The notes under the pieces: model-generated | What the model saw: the letters and a program-made list of their open reading frames with translations, nothing else | What the model was told of the DNA's origin: nothing | The model's database searches: none | Part shown: positions 7,930 through 18,139 of the stretch, piece by piece | How positions within the stretch are numbered: the first letter of the stretch is position 1 | Layout: the number at the start of each line of letters is the position of its first letter | Position numbers and translations under genes: made by a program | Assembly: GCA_011390755.1 (NCBI GenBank) | Contig: JAABRU010000038.1 | Span: forward strand, 1-48,321 | DNA length: 48,321 nt | Reading direction: 5' to 3' | DNA from: Desulfobacteraceae bacterium | GTDB lineage: Bacteria > Desulfobacterota > Desulfobacteria > Desulfobacterales > Desulfococcaceae

Positions 7930-9282
7930 ATGGAAATTTCAACTTTGTATGCAATTTCTCCGGTGGACGGACGTTACCGGAAAACAGTGGAAAAACTGGG
8001 AGATTATTTTTCCGAAGCCGCGCTGATGCGCTACCGGGTTCTGAGCGAAGTGGAATATTTTATTGCCTTATGCCAACTGCCCCTGCCGCAGCTGGCGGAT
8101 TTCCCCAAAGAAAAATTCCCGAAACTGCGGGCTGCTGTGGAAAATTTTTCCGCTGAGGATGCGCAGAAAATCAAGGATATTGAAAAAGTCACCAACCATG
8201 ATGTCAAGGCTGTGGAATATTTTCTCAAGGAAAAATTCGACGAACTGAATTTGCAGAAGTTTAAAGAGTTTATCCATTTCGGCCTCACTTCCCAGGATAT
8301 CAATAACACAGCCCTTCCCCGTTCTTTAAAAGATGCGTGGGAAAAAGTCATGCTGCCGGTTCTGGAGGAAGTAATCCGTGTTCTCACAGACAGGGCAAAG
8401 GAATGGAAATCCGTCCCCATGCTGGCCCGTACCCACGGTCAGCCAGCCTCTCCCACCGGTCTGGGAAAAGAAATCTATGTTTTTGCCGAAAGACTGAATG
8501 TGCAGAAAGACTTGCTGAAAAGCATCCCTTTTTCCGCCAAATTCGGGGGGGCCACCGGCAATTTCAATGCGCATCATGTGGCTTATCCGGCATTTGACTG
8601 GATTGCCTTCGGCAACCGTCTGGTGAATGAGGTACTGGGTCTGCACCGCTCCCAGACCACCACCCAGATTGAGCATTATGACAACCTGGCGGCCTTTTTG
8701 GATAATCTGAAACGTATCAGCACCATCCTCACGGATCTTTGCCGGGATATGTGGACCTATATTTCCATGGATTATTTTAAACAGAAAATCAAAACCGGGG
8801 AAATCGGCTCTTCGGCCATGCCCCACAAAGTCAACCCCATTGATTTTGAGAATGCCGAAGGCAATCTGGGGATTGCCAATGCAATACTGGAACATCTTTC
8901 TGCCAAACTGCCGATTTCCCGACTGCAGCGGGATCTGACAGATTCCACCGTAACGAGAAATATCGGTGTCCCTCTGGCCCACAGCCTCATTGCTTTCCAA
9001 TCCATACTCCGGGGCATGAACAAACTGATCCTTCATGAAGAAAAAATCCGGGCAGACCTGCAGGAAAACTGGGCAGTGGTTGCGGAAGCCATCCAGACCA
9101 TCCTGCGCCGGGAAGGATATCCCAAACCCTACGAAGCCCTTTTGGAACTGACCCGGACCCATGCCGCTATCAATGAAAAGTCCATTGCAGATTTTATTGA
9201 AACCCTGGATGTTTCCGAAGAGGTTAAAACTGAGCTGCGGCAGATCCGCCCGGAAAATTATACAGGGATATATGCATTTTGA
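7930..9282 (+). CDS. purB: Adenylosuccinate lyase
   Basis: 450 residues. Acts twice in purine synthesis, releasing fumarate from SAICAR and from adenylosuccinate. The start is the ATG at 7930 (MEISTLYAISPVDGRY, as in the E. coli-type enzyme) with AGGAAG upstream; an in-frame extension to 7825 has no family match. Visible motifs: TSQDINNTA, the catalytic-histidine segment ARTHGQPASPTGLGKE, and the fumarase/aspartase signature GSSAMPHKVNPIDFENAEG with the flexible-loop catalytic serine. Length and C-terminus (RPENYTGIYAF) fit the E. coli subgroup rather than the shorter B. subtilis type. It stands alone on the plus strand, with a 250-base gap upstream, so it probably has its own promoter. Confidence 0.97.
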   Translation: MEISTLYAISPVDGRYRKTVEKLGDYFSEAALMRYRVLSEVEYFIALCQLPLPQLADFPKEKFPKLRAAVENFSAEDAQKIKDIEKVTNHDVKAVEYFLKEKFDELNLQKFKEFIHFGLTSQDINNTALPRSLKDAWEKVMLPVLEEVIRVLTDRAKEWKSVPMLARTHGQPASPTGLGKEIYVFAERLNVQKDLLKSIPFSAKFGGATGNFNAHHVAYPAFDWIAFGNRLVNEVLGLHRSQTTTQIEHYDNLAAFLDNLKRISTILTDLCRDMWTYISMDYFKQKIKTGEIGSSAMPHKVNPIDFENAEGNLGIANAILEHLSAKLPISRLQRDLTDSTVTRNIGVPLAHSLIAFQSILRGMNKLILHEEKIRADLQENWAVVAEAIQTILRREGYPKPYEALLELTRTHAAINEKSIADFIETLDVSEEVKTELRQIRPENYTGIYAF

Positions 9283-9297
9283 CCTCCCCCCATCTTC

Positions 9298-9345
9298 CGA
9301 AAAAGGGGTTTGGCGAAAAAGGGTTTTGGCCGAAAAAGGGTTTGG
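9298..9345. repeat. Short direct repeat, three copies
   Basis: Three near-copies of CGAAAAAGGGGTTTGG (16-17 bases each) follow one another directly after the purB stop. No stem or T-run is formed. Probably local slippage duplication. Confidence 0.7.
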
Positions 9346-9366
9346 GGGGAATATGCAGCAGAATTT

Positions 9367-9729
9367 TCAGGCGGTCAGGGCCTGTATCTTCCCCAGCAGA
9401 CGTTTGAAATCAATGGGTTTGGTGTCATAATCATCACAACCGGCTTCCAGGGTTTTTTCCCGGTCCCCGCTCATGGCGTGGGCTGTGAGCGCGATGATGG
9501 GAATGGAAGTCGTTTCTGTTGCGGATTTAATTTGCCGCGTGGCTTCCAGTCCGTCTATGACCGGCAGACTGATATCCATGAGAATCAGCACCGGATTTTC
9601 CGTCCCGGCCATTTCCACCCCTTTTTCCCCGTCCTCGGCCATAACCACCTCATATCCCTTGCGGATCAGCCGCCGGGAAAGCATATCCCGGTTCATTTCA
9701 TTATCTTCCACCAACAAAATTTTGCTCAT
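9367..9729 (-). CDS. Single-domain response regulator (CheY-like receiver)
   Basis: 120 residues forming one receiver domain and nothing else. Acidic pocket residues are in LLVEDNEMN, the phospho-acceptor aspartate is in LILMDISLP (near residue 53), the conserved Thr/Ser in IIALTAHA and the lysine in DTKPID. A strong AGGAGG precedes the ATG. It lies downstream of three histidine kinases on the same strand (9995-17741), separated by 265 bases of repeats, so it is a likely phosphorylation partner. It has no output domain, so it must act by protein contact or pass the phosphate on. Which kinase it serves cannot be told. Confidence 0.93.
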   Translation of the reverse strand: MSKILLVEDNEMNRDMLSRRLIRKGYEVVMAEDGEKGVEMAGTENPVLILMDISLPVIDGLEATRQIKSATETTSIPIIALTAHAMSGDREKTLEAGCDDYDTKPIDFKRLLGKIQALTA

Positions 9730-9749
9730 TATATCCTCCTTTTTTGTTA

Positions 9750-9928
9750 ATTATGAATTATGAATGTTGAATGGTCGTTTTCATTAGTCAGGCATTCACC
9801 ATTCATAATTCATAATCTATCTGTACTTTTGCATTTTTTTACAGTAAACCACGAAATATACGAAAAAAATATAAAAAAAACAGCAGGATATAAATATTTT
9901 CCGGTAGTCTTTCGTGTATTTCATGGTT
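9750..9928. repeat. Two inverted repeats between the receiver gene and the third kinase
   Basis: At 9750-9813 an ATTATGAATTATGAATG arm faces CATTCATAATTCATAAT. At 9847-9928 AACCACGAAATATACGAAA (9847-9865) faces TTTCGTGTATTTCATGGTT (9910-9928), 17 of 19 complementary. Both are simple palindromic motifs that recur in many bacterial genomes. A related string, CATTCACCATTCACC, overlaps the stop of the kinase gene at 9995. No gene is seen in 9730-9994. Confidence 0.75.
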
Positions 9929-9994
9929 AAAATAAAATCAAATGCTTATAAAAAAAATGCGAAACTATAGAATTCATAATTTAACATTCACCAT

Positions 9995-12817
9995 TCACCC
10001 CGGTAAGCGTATCGTAAACACAGATCCCCGCCCTTCCCCGCTTTCCACTGTAATATCCCCGCCCATCATCTGACAGAATCTTTTGCTGATGACCAGCCCC
10101 AGACCGGTTCCCCCGTATTTTCTGGTAGTGGATTCATCGGCCTGGGTAAAAGGCCGGAAGAGCCTGCCAAGCTGTTCCTCACTCATGCCGATACCGGAAT
10201 CCTGCACGCGAAAGAGTATCTCACTGCTTTCTCTGGAAACCGTCAGGGAAATTCTTCCGTGATCTGTAAATTTGCAGGCATTGCCCAGCAGGTTGAACAT
10301 GGCCTGGCGCACTTTGACCAGGTCGCTGTGCATCTGCCCGATATTTTCCGGGCAGCTGATTTCCAGATGATTGCCGTTTTTTTCTGCCAGGGGCCGGATG
10401 GTACCGCTGACTTCCTCTGTCAGTTCACGGATGTCGAAGGTTTCGGGAAACAGTTCCATTTTCCCGGCCTCAATCTTGGACAGGTCAAGGATATCATTGA
10501 TGAGTACCAGCAGATGACTGCCGGCCGCATGGATTTTTTTCAGATCCGGGATAAAATCCTCTCCCCCCAGGTCTTCGGCATCCTCCATGAGCATTTCACT
10601 GTAACCGATGACCGCATTGAGGGGGGTGCGCAGCTCATGACTCATATTGGCCAGAAAACTGCTTTTGGCCCGGTTCGCGCTTTCTGCTGCTTCTCTGGCT
10701 TCTTCCGCTTCCCGGATTACCATGTCCAGTTCCGCGGTGCGTTCTTTTACCAGGTCTTCCAGATGCTCCCTGTGCTGCTCCAGTTCTTCTTCCGAGCGGA
10801 CCCGTTCAATGGCCGTGGCAATCTGGTCTGATACAAACAGGAGGATATTTTTATCTTCTTCCCGGTAACGGATGCTCTCCTCATAGGTCTGCACCACCAG
10901 TACCCCGATGGTCTTTTCCTGTGTTTTCAGGGGAATCCCCAGCCAGTCCACGGGTCTTTCCCCGATCATCCGCACTTCCCCCCTGCGGATGAGATCCTCA
11001 TAGACTTCCGGGGTAATTAACATGGGCATACCGGTACGCAGCACATATTCGGTCATTCCTCTTCCGGGTTTTTTGACCTGGGGCGGCTCATCGTATTCAT
11101 CCGCATAATAGGGAAAATGAATAAGTCCGGCCTCGGGATCATACAAAGCGATATAGAGATTTTCGGCATACATGAGTTCCTTTACACTTTCATGGATGAT
11201 CGGAAAGAGATCGCGCAGGTTCCGGGCCGTATGCGCGGCTTCTGAAATACGGTAGAGTGAAACCCGGATTTTTTCTTCCCGTTTTCTTTCGGATATATCC
11301 CGGACAATGGCCTGAATATAATTTCCCTCACCAATGCGGATATAACTCAGGCTGACTTCCGCGTCAAAAAGGCTGCCGTCATAACGGCGATGAACCCATT
11401 CAAAAAACTGGGGAACCCCGGTGGTGGCCGCCCGGATTTTTTCCAGGGCCTTTTCTGCCGAAGATATGCCGTCCGGCTGATATTCCGGGGAAAAGCGGTG
11501 GGGAGACTGACCGATAATCTGTTCTTTCGTGCAGCCGAAAATTTCCAGGGTTCTCTGATTACAGTCAATGAATTTCTCTTTCTGCATGAGAAAAATGGCA
11601 TCATTGGCCAGATCAAAGATGCTGCGGTACCGGTATTCGGACTCGGCAACGGATCGGCTGAATGCCTCGTTTTTTTCCATAAATTCATTGAAATAGACTG
11701 CCAATTGGCCGATTTCATCCTGGGAAATCACCGGGGCGCGCACGGATAAATCCCCGTCGGCTTTCATACTGAAACTTCTCATCAGCATCTGCAGGGGCCG
11801 GGTAATACTGCTGCTGAGCCAGAGGGTAAAAAGAGATACCAGCAGCAGAGTGGCGATGACGGTAGCGATAATCAGATTTCTGACGGTACGGAGCGGCCGG
11901 TAAAATTCATCCAGATAACTGCTTGAAACCACTATCCATCCCAGTTCGGGAATATCGCTGAATACAGCCATTTTTTCCCGGAATTCCTTTTCTTCCGGAT
12001 TCTTCCATTCATAAATGATTTCCCCGTTTCTGCGTTTGGATATATCCACTATAAAATCAAGATGCTCCGGATCAACAATTTCATAAAGACTTCTGTTTTC
12101 AAAGGGTTCATGGGGATGGATGAGCAGCATTCCGTGATAATCCATGATAAAGGGATAACCGCTTTCACCGAAACGCAGGGAAAGAATGCGTTCGCGGAAA
12201 TCATCCAGGTTGACCATTCCCGCGAATTCCCTGCGGTAGGAAGCCACGGTAATAATCCAGTCCCAGGGTTCAAACCATGAGATATACATGGCTTTGGGAT
12301 AGGCCCGGTCTTCTCCGGGGTTTTTCCATTCATATTCCAGATAACCGTCTTTGAGTGCCATCATCTCCCGGATAAATCCCTCGGAAGAAAGATCCTGTCC
12401 GATGAGCTGGGTCCGGGGATGAAACTGCATGATCCCGTTGGAATCAATGGCGCAGATATAGCCGGTTTCCCCGATTAACTGGCTGAGCATGACCTGCCGG
12501 GCCAGTGTCTTTGCCTTTTCTTCTGTCAGTTCCCCGGCCTTATACCTGCGGTAAAAATGCACTGCAATATCCCGGTTTTTTTCCGCGGCCGCGCGCAGAT
12601 AATTTTTTATGGATACCGATACCGAGCTTCTCACCATATTCAGGATGGCATATGTGGTATTTCTCAGTTCATTCTGCATCCGGTTTTCAATGGCATCCCG
12701 CACAAAGGAATAGATCACATACCCTCCGATGCTGAAGGCCAGCATAAAGACAAGGGAATAGGACAACCAGAGTTTGGAGCGGATACGAAGATGGGCAAAT
12801 GCCTTGAAAGATTTCAT
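9995..12817 (-). CDS. Membrane sensor histidine kinase (dCache-HAMP-PAS-GAF-HisKA-HATPase)
   Basis: 940 residues. A transmembrane segment near residues 15-37 and another near 315-337 bracket a periplasmic region of about 280 residues with two Cache-like halves (the [18 protein letters not shown] and [18 protein letters not shown] segments are internally similar). Then come HAMP ([15 protein letters not shown]), PAS (about 395-520), GAF (about 535-680), a coiled coil, and the dimerisation domain with the phospho-acceptor H727 in [18 protein letters not shown]. The ATPase domain shows the N box (NLLGNACKF), DSGIGM and GGTGLGL. It lacks a receiver. Likely senses a small extracellular ligand. Last of three kinases in tandem, 14 bases after the previous one. 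Its stop codon lies at the edge of a repeat. Confidence 0.92.
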   Translation of the reverse strand: MKSFKAFAHLRIRSKLWLSYSLVFMLAFSIGGYVIYSFVRDAIENRMQNELRNTTYAILNMVRSSVSVSIKNYLRAAAEKNRDIAVHFYRRYKAGELTEEKAKTLARQVMLSQLIGETGYICAIDSNGIMQFHPRTQLIGQDLSSEGFIREMMALKDGYLEYEWKNPGEDRAYPKAMYISWFEPWDWIITVASYRREFAGMVNLDDFRERILSLRFGESGYPFIMDYHGMLLIHPHEPFENRSLYEIVDPEHLDFIVDISKRRNGEIIYEWKNPEEKEFREKMAVFSDIPELGWIVVSSSYLDEFYRPLRTVRNLIIATVIATLLLVSLFTLWLSSSITRPLQMLMRSFSMKADGDLSVRAPVISQDEIGQLAVYFNEFMEKNEAFSRSVAESEYRYRSIFDLANDAIFLMQKEKFIDCNQRTLEIFGCTKEQIIGQSPHRFSPEYQPDGISSAEKALEKIRAATTGVPQFFEWVHRRYDGSLFDAEVSLSYIRIGEGNYIQAIVRDISERKREEKIRVSLYRISEAAHTARNLRDLFPIIHESVKELMYAENLYIALYDPEAGLIHFPYYADEYDEPPQVKKPGRGMTEYVLRTGMPMLITPEVYEDLIRRGEVRMIGERPVDWLGIPLKTQEKTIGVLVVQTYEESIRYREEDKNILLFVSDQIATAIERVRSEEELEQHREHLEDLVKERTAELDMVIREAEEAREAAESANRAKSSFLANMSHELRTPLNAVIGYSEMLMEDAEDLGGEDFIPDLKKIHAAGSHLLVLINDILDLSKIEAGKMELFPETFDIRELTEEVSGTIRPLAEKNGNHLEISCPENIGQMHSDLVKVRQAMFNLLGNACKFTDHGRISLTVSRESSEILFRVQDSGIGMSEEQLGRLFRPFTQADESTTRKYGGTGLGLVISKRFCQMMGGDITVESGEGRGSVFTIRLPG

Positions 12818-12831
12818 GAAGACTCCTTTTT

Positions 12832-15453
12832 TTACACTGCCGGTTCCGGAGAGTTTATTCCGGAATCAGATGCCGCCATGCGCCGGGGCAGGCGGATGGT
12901 GAATACCGAACCCTTTCCGTATTCGCTTTCCACCCGGACATCCCCGCCCATCATCTGGCAGAATCGCCGGGTGATAGTCAGTCCCAGTCCCGTGCCGCCG
13001 TATTTGCGGGTAGTGGAACTTTCGGCCTGGGTAAAAGACTGGAAAAGTTTTTTCATCTGTTCCGCGGTCATTCCGATACCGCTGTCCTTTACGGAAAAAC
13101 AGTAAAAATCTCCGTCCCCTGCCGGATTTCCCCTTTCCCGGACAACCTCCAGGGCAATTTCCCCCTCTTCCGTAAATTTGCAGGCATTGCTGAGGAGATT
13201 GAAAAGTCCCTGGCGGACTTTGGTGATATCCGAATACATGCCGCCAATATTTTCTGCAATGCGCACATTAAGAATATTGCGGTTTTTATCCGCCAGGGGC
13301 TGTATGGTTCCCAGCACTTCCTCAATCAGCGGGGACAGTTGGAATTCTTCGGGGTAAATGTCCATTTTTCCGGCTTCGATTTTGGATAAATCCAGAATAT
13401 CATTAATCAGACTCAGCAGATGGGAACCGGCTCCTTGGATTTTTTTCAGATCCGGGATAAAATCCTCCTGGTCCATATCTTCGGCATCTTCCATGAGCAT
13501 TTCACTGTAACCGATGATGGCATTCAGCGGGGTGCGCAGTTCATGGCTCATATTGGCCAGAAAACTGCTTTTGGCCCGGCTTGCGGCTTCCGCTGCATCC
13601 TGGGCTTCTGCGGCTTCCCGGTAGAGGCGGGCATTTTCCAGGGCAATGGAGGCCAGTCGGGCAAAACGGCCCAGCATTTCAATCTCATCATTGTCAAAGG
13701 CCTTGTCCGATTCTATGGAACGGGCGATGCCGATAACACCGGTCACTTCCTCACCGGTTTTCAGAGGGGCCGCCATAATGGAACGGAAAAGATCCCTGCG
13801 GATGGCCGAAACGCGTTTCTGCCAGTTTTCATAATTATTGATGCTGCCGGGCTTTCCGCTTGCCCACACACTTCCGGCCAGCCCCTCTCCCCGTTTCAGT
13901 TTCAGCCCCACAAAATCCGAAAGAATACCGGTGCTGTATTTGTTTTCCAGCACATCTTCTTCGGAATTCACCAGATAGACAAAGCCGTGGGGGGTTTCCA
14001 TCAACTGCCCGGCCCGGCTGACAATGGCCGTAAGCAGATCGCTGATATCCAGGCGGCGGATCAGCCCCAGCACGGTTTCATTCAGATGTTCCAGATATTC
14101 TTTGCTGTGCTGCAGCCGGGCTGTCTGCTCCCGGACTTCACTTTCCAGTTTCCGGGTGTATTCCTGTTTGAGCCGGTCGGTTTCCTCCAGATTTTTCAAA
14201 GCCTGCTCCCGCGCCCGGATGGTTTCCTGCTGGGCCAGATATTTTTCCCGGCGTTCGGTATTGATGCGGTCGGCCAGTGCCAGGGAAAGCAGAATCACTT
14301 CCAGGGCCGAACCAATCTGAATGGCATAGTTGCTGAAAAAATTGGAGCTGAACAGACCGAATGTTTTGAGTGAATAGACAATCACACCGCTTAAAAATGC
14401 CACCCATGCGATCATAAAAAAGCGGGCTGTGCGGCATCCCCGCAACTGACAGGTCAGACCGGTACTTAAAATGCACATGGCATTCAAAATAACAAAAAGT
14501 GTGGCAATTTTGATAATCAGGGCATAAGGAGTGCATAAAGCCAGCACCATGACCACAAGGGCCCAGAGCATAATCAGCAGCAGTAATACACTCCAGCGGG
14601 GGGCATAATGCCCGGCCCGGAGAAAGGAACGGGAAAAGCAGGCCCCCCAGAATCCGGCAAATCCCATAAAAAAAGGGACAGAACGCCCGGCCCACCAGGG
14701 AAAATCCGGCCAGAAAAACGGATAGGCCTGCCCGTTGAGGGAAAGTTGAAACAGACCGTAACCCAGAATATAGAGAATATAAAAAAGATAGTTGCGGTCG
14801 CGCACACTCAGGAAAATGAAAAGATTGTACAGCACCATGACCAGCATGATGCCGTAATACAGCCCCATGCCGAACTGTTCTTCATTGACCTTTTCTGCAA
14901 AAGCCGCGGGCGACCAAAGGGTGAGGGGAATCTGCACGGAAGATTCGGTACGGATTTTCATGTACAGGGTCTGCACTTCCCCCACCCGTGTGCGGACAGG
15001 GAAAATCATATTCCGGTAACGAAGGGACCTTTGCCCGAAGGGAAGACTGTCTCCGCCCCGGATTTCACGGATATTGCCGTCCGGAAGCAGATAAAAAAGA
15101 CTGACCTGATCAATGAGGGGATAGGCAAGTTCCAGAAACCAGTCCTTTTCTGCTTTCCGCTGTACCGTTCCGATACGGATACGCAGCCAGAACGAGGCTT
15201 CACTGAAACCGAAATTAAGCACATCGCTCCCGCTGCTTTGAAAAACCGGTTTTTCCTCCAGCAGTTTTTCGATGGTCCACTCATGTGCCGGATCTTCCAG
15301 ATAGCTCACATAGGGCCCGAGAGAGACGGATGGCAAATCTTCATAAAGCAGCAGTGTATCTGCCCCGTACAGACAGACAGGATGATCCAGCAGCACGATG
15401 GGCAGCAGCAAAAGAATTTTGACAATGATATGATGAAAACTTTTCCTGTACAA
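12832..15453 (-). CDS. Membrane sensor histidine kinase (7TMR-DISM, GAF, HisKA, HATPase)
   Basis: 873 residues from a TTG at 15453, placed 11 bases after the stop of the preceding kinase and preceded by AAAGGGGG. The longer frame to 15636 would run back into that gene. After a signal-like segment ([11 protein letters not shown]) comes a periplasmic 7TMR-DISMED2 domain (about 40-185), then seven membrane helices of the 7TMR-DISM type (about 190-400), a coiled coil, a GAF domain (about 470-620) and the kinase core with H637 in [18 protein letters not shown], the N box [15 protein letters not shown] and GGTGLGL. DISMED2 is related to carbohydrate-binding folds, so a sugar-like ligand is possible. 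There is no receiver; the phosphate must go to a separate protein, perhaps the receiver at 9367-9729. Confidence 0.9.
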   Translation of the reverse strand: MYRKSFHHIIVKILLLLPIVLLDHPVCLYGADTLLLYEDLPSVSLGPYVSYLEDPAHEWTIEKLLEEKPVFQSSGSDVLNFGFSEASFWLRIRIGTVQRKAEKDWFLELAYPLIDQVSLFYLLPDGNIREIRGGDSLPFGQRSLRYRNMIFPVRTRVGEVQTLYMKIRTESSVQIPLTLWSPAAFAEKVNEEQFGMGLYYGIMLVMVLYNLFIFLSVRDRNYLFYILYILGYGLFQLSLNGQAYPFFWPDFPWWAGRSVPFFMGFAGFWGACFSRSFLRAGHYAPRWSVLLLLIMLWALVVMVLALCTPYALIIKIATLFVILNAMCILSTGLTCQLRGCRTARFFMIAWVAFLSGVIVYSLKTFGLFSSNFFSNYAIQIGSALEVILLSLALADRINTERREKYLAQQETIRAREQALKNLEETDRLKQEYTRKLESEVREQTARLQHSKEYLEHLNETVLGLIRRLDISDLLTAIVSRAGQLMETPHGFVYLVNSEEDVLENKYSTGILSDFVGLKLKRGEGLAGSVWASGKPGSINNYENWQKRVSAIRRDLFRSIMAAPLKTGEEVTGVIGIARSIESDKAFDNDEIEMLGRFARLASIALENARLYREAAEAQDAAEAASRAKSSFLANMSHELRTPLNAIIGYSEMLMEDAEDMDQEDFIPDLKKIQGAGSHLLSLINDILDLSKIEAGKMDIYPEEFQLSPLIEEVLGTIQPLADKNRNILNVRIAENIGGMYSDITKVRQGLFNLLSNACKFTEEGEIALEVVRERGNPAGDGDFYCFSVKDSGIGMTAEQMKKLFQSFTQAESSTTRKYGGTGLGLTITRRFCQMMGGDVRVESEYGKGSVFTIRLPRRMAASDSGINSPEPAV

Positions 15454-15464
15454 TTTTTCCCCCT

Positions 15465-17741
15465 TTATTCTCCGGACGGTATACAGTTTTCCATCAGTTC
15501 CCGCACCTGCTGAAACAGTTCTTCCCGTGAATAATCCCCTTTCTGGAGAATATTTTTCACCGAACCGTTCAGGCGGATCCGTTCTTCCCGGCTCAGGTCT
15601 TTGGCCGTAATCACCACAATGGGGATGCTCTGCCATTTCTCATGCTGATGCACTTCTGAAATAAACTGGAAACCGTCCATTTCCGGCATCATGAGATCCA
15701 GCAGAATCAGGCCCGGTTCGTTTTCGGCCATGCGTTCCAGGGCAATCCGTCCGTTTTCCGCGAGCATCACATCCCAGTTTTCCTTTTCCAGCATCCGTCG
15801 CAGCATTTCCCGCATGTCTGTGTTGTCTTCCACCACCAGGATGGGAAAGGGGGAATCACTTTTCTGATATTTGCGGATCAGGGAAATAAACCGGTTGCTG
15901 TCAATCGGCTTGGTCAGAAAATCCGAGGCCCCCAGGGTATAACCCATCTGATTGTCATCCATCATTGTTACCATGATGACGGGAATATCCGACAGTTCCG
16001 GATCGGATTTCAGTGTGCTGAGTACGGCCCATCCGTCCATTTCCGGCATGATAACATCCAGGGTAATGGCATCAGGACGCAGTTCCCGGGCCATGCGGAG
16101 ACCTTCTTTGCCGTTTTCAGCCACTTCCGCGCGGAAACCCTCCCGCACCAGAAAGCAGCGCATGAGTTCCGATGTGCTCGGATCATCATCTATAATCAGG
16201 ACAGTTCCGGATTTTTTGCCCGATGATCCCGATGATACGGTCCTTCGTCCCTCACTGACAATTTCCTTCTCCTCTTTTTTGACCTGCACCGGCAGTTGAA
16301 TGCTGAAGACGGTGCCGCGGCCGGCTGTGCTGCTCACGGTAATATCACCGCCCATCATGCGGCAGAAATGGCGGGTGATGGCCAGTCCCAGGCCGGTTCC
16401 TCCGTATTTGCGCGTGGTATCCTCCTCTGCCTGGGAAAAAGGCTGGAAAAGTTTTTCACACTGCTGTCCGGTCATGCCGATTCCCGTATCCCGAACCACA
16501 AAAAAGATTTTTTCATCCTCATCCCGCGGGTTCGGGTCGGAAAGAGTATGTGGAGACATCTCCCGCATTACAGACAGGGTGATAATTCCCTGTTCGGTGA
16601 ATTTGCAGGCATTGCTGAGCAGGTTGAACAGGGACTGGCGCACTTTGGTCAGATCGGCCTTTATCTGCCCCAGGTCTTCCGGACAGAGGACTTCCAAAGT
16701 ATTGCTGTTTTTTTCCACCAGGGGCCGGATGGTGCTGACCACATCCCGGATCATCTGCGCTATATCAAAACTTTCGATGGAAAGTTCCATTTTCCCGGCT
16801 TCGATTTTGGACAGATCCAGCACATCATTGATGAGTGCGAGCAGGTGTTTTCCCGCGGAACGGATTCTTTCCAGATCAGGTATAAAATCCTCCTGTTCCA
16901 TATCTTCCGCATCTTCCATAAGGATTTCGCTGTAACCGATAATGGCATTGAGGGGGGTGCGGAGTTCATGGCTCATATTGGCCAGAAAAGTGCTTTTGGC
17001 ACGGTTCGCGGTTTCGGCTGATTTGCGGGCTTTCTGTGCTTCGCTGAAAAGGCGGGCATTTTCCAGGGCAATGGCGGCCAGGCGGGCAAATTTTTCCGCC
17101 ACTTCAATTTCCCCGTCCCCGAATACTGCATGGGAATCCGGGCCGTAGGCAAGGCAGAGAACCCCCTGCACTTCATTGCTGCTGATAAGGGGAACCCCCA
17201 TAATGGCACGAATCATGCCGGGAGACACGGTTTCAGACCGCCCCTCCCATTCATCATAATGATTGGTGACCAGGGGCATTTTCTGCTGAAAAACCTTTCC
17301 GGTCAGTCCCTCTCCCGGTTTCAGTTTTCCAAGTCGGATATGATGGAAAAAACCGGTGGATATTTTCAGTTCCAGCAAAGCGCTTTCCGGGTTGAGGAGA
17401 AAAATGCTGCCGTTTTCCGTATCCAGCAGTTCCCCGGCTCTGACAATCACGGCCCGCAGCAGATCGTTGATATCCATGCGGCGGACCAGTTCCAGATTGG
17501 TTTCATGCAGGGCGGCCAGAATACGGTTTTTTTCCGAAAATTTCCGGCGCATTTCCCTTTCATTACTGACATTTTCTTCCAGTTGCCGGAGAACTTCCTC
17601 CATGCGGGCAAACTGCTCGGCCACCAGACGGGCGGTAATATCCGAAGCCTTTCTGGCCGTCAGCACTTCCTGATACAGCAACTCGTTTTCGGCCTTCAGT
17701 TTTTCAATCTGCAGACAATGGGAACGGTTTGTTATTTTCAT
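15465..17741 (-). CDS. Cytosolic hybrid histidine kinase (GAF-HisKA-HATPase-REC-REC)
   Basis: 758 residues with no membrane segment. Residues 8-75 form a coiled coil, 80-235 a GAF domain, and H258 in [18 protein letters not shown] is the phospho-acceptor. The ATPase domain follows ([22 protein letters not shown]), then two receiver domains: phospho-aspartates in [11 protein letters not shown] and [11 protein letters not shown]. The second receiver ends at the C-terminus with an atypical ILQKGDYS lysine region. First gene of the three-kinase run, with the other two close downstream (11 and 14 bases). The 27-unit heptamer array lies 30-219 bases upstream of its ATG, where its promoter should be. 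Its two receivers could collect phosphate from the neighbouring kinases, which lack one; this is inference. Confidence 0.93.
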   Translation of the reverse strand: MKITNRSHCLQIEKLKAENELLYQEVLTARKASDITARLVAEQFARMEEVLRQLEENVSNEREMRRKFSEKNRILAALHETNLELVRRMDINDLLRAVIVRAGELLDTENGSIFLLNPESALLELKISTGFFHHIRLGKLKPGEGLTGKVFQQKMPLVTNHYDEWEGRSETVSPGMIRAIMGVPLISSNEVQGVLCLAYGPDSHAVFGDGEIEVAEKFARLAAIALENARLFSEAQKARKSAETANRAKSTFLANMSHELRTPLNAIIGYSEILMEDAEDMEQEDFIPDLERIRSAGKHLLALINDVLDLSKIEAGKMELSIESFDIAQMIRDVVSTIRPLVEKNSNTLEVLCPEDLGQIKADLTKVRQSLFNLLSNACKFTEQGIITLSVMREMSPHTLSDPNPRDEDEKIFFVVRDTGIGMTGQQCEKLFQPFSQAEEDTTRKYGGTGLGLAITRHFCRMMGGDITVSSTAGRGTVFSIQLPVQVKKEEKEIVSEGRRTVSSGSSGKKSGTVLIIDDDPSTSELMRCFLVREGFRAEVAENGKEGLRMARELRPDAITLDVIMPEMDGWAVLSTLKSDPELSDIPVIMVTMMDDNQMGYTLGASDFLTKPIDSNRFISLIRKYQKSDSPFPILVVEDNTDMREMLRRMLEKENWDVMLAENGRIALERMAENEPGLILLDLMMPEMDGFQFISEVHQHEKWQSIPIVVITAKDLSREERIRLNGSVKNILQKGDYSREELFQQVRELMENCIPSGE

Positions 17742-17770
17742 TCCGGAACCTCCGAAATCAGTTGTCGGTG

Positions 17771-17959
17771 TTCGGTGTTCGGTGTTAAGTGTTCGGTGTT
17801 CGGTGTTCGGTGTTCGGTGTTCGGTGTTCGGTGTTCGGTGTTAAGTGTTCGGTGTTCGGTGTTCGGTGTTCGGTGTTCGGTGTTCGGTGTTAAGTGTTCG
17901 GTGTTCGGTGTTCGGTGTTAAGTGTTCGGTGTTCGGTGTTCGGTGTTCGGTGTTCGGTG
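17771..17959. repeat. Heptanucleotide tandem array 2 (27 units)
   Basis: Exactly 27 units of 7 bases fill 17771-17959: 23 copies of TTCGGTG and 4 of TTAAGTG (starting at 17785, 17841, 17890 and 17918). No unit is degenerate. The left flank contains CAGTTGTCGGTG and the right flank TTCACTGATAACTGATAACTG, matching the flanks of array 1. It sits just 5' of the hybrid kinase gene. The near-perfect units indicate recent expansion by slippage, and copy number is likely variable. Confidence 0.97.
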
Positions 17960-17995
17960 TTCAATCAGCATTGTTCACTGATAACTGATAACTGA

Positions 17996-18127
17996 TATAG
18001 TGTTTAAGAAAAAATTTTTGGGGTTTTCTGTAGGTTGGGGTGAGGAACGAACCCCAACAGATTCAGGATGTTGGGGTTCACTGCGTTCACCCCAACCTAC
18101 CCCAAAATAATTATCTTAAACACTATA
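17996..18127. mobile_element. Palindromic MITE-like element inserted beside the heptamer array
   Basis: Terminal arms TATAGTGTTTAAGA (17996-18009) and TCTTAAACACTATA (18114-18127) are perfect 14-base complements. Inside, GTAGGTTGGGGTGA (18030-18043) faces TCACCCCAACCTAC (18087-18100), and AACCCCAACA faces TGTTGGGGTT. The GTAGGTTGGGGTGA palindrome is a repeat seen in many unrelated bacteria. The element interrupts repeat sequence (ACTGATAACTGA on the left, ACTGACAACTGTTCACTGAACACC on the right) and is bounded by TA, as expected for IS630/Tc1-type transposition. No transposase is encoded. Confidence 0.75.
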
Positions 18128-18139
18128 ACTGACAACTGT

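Noticed and set aside
17771..17959. CRISPR array
   Set aside because: The units are 7 bases and directly adjacent with no spacers, so this is a simple tandem repeat.
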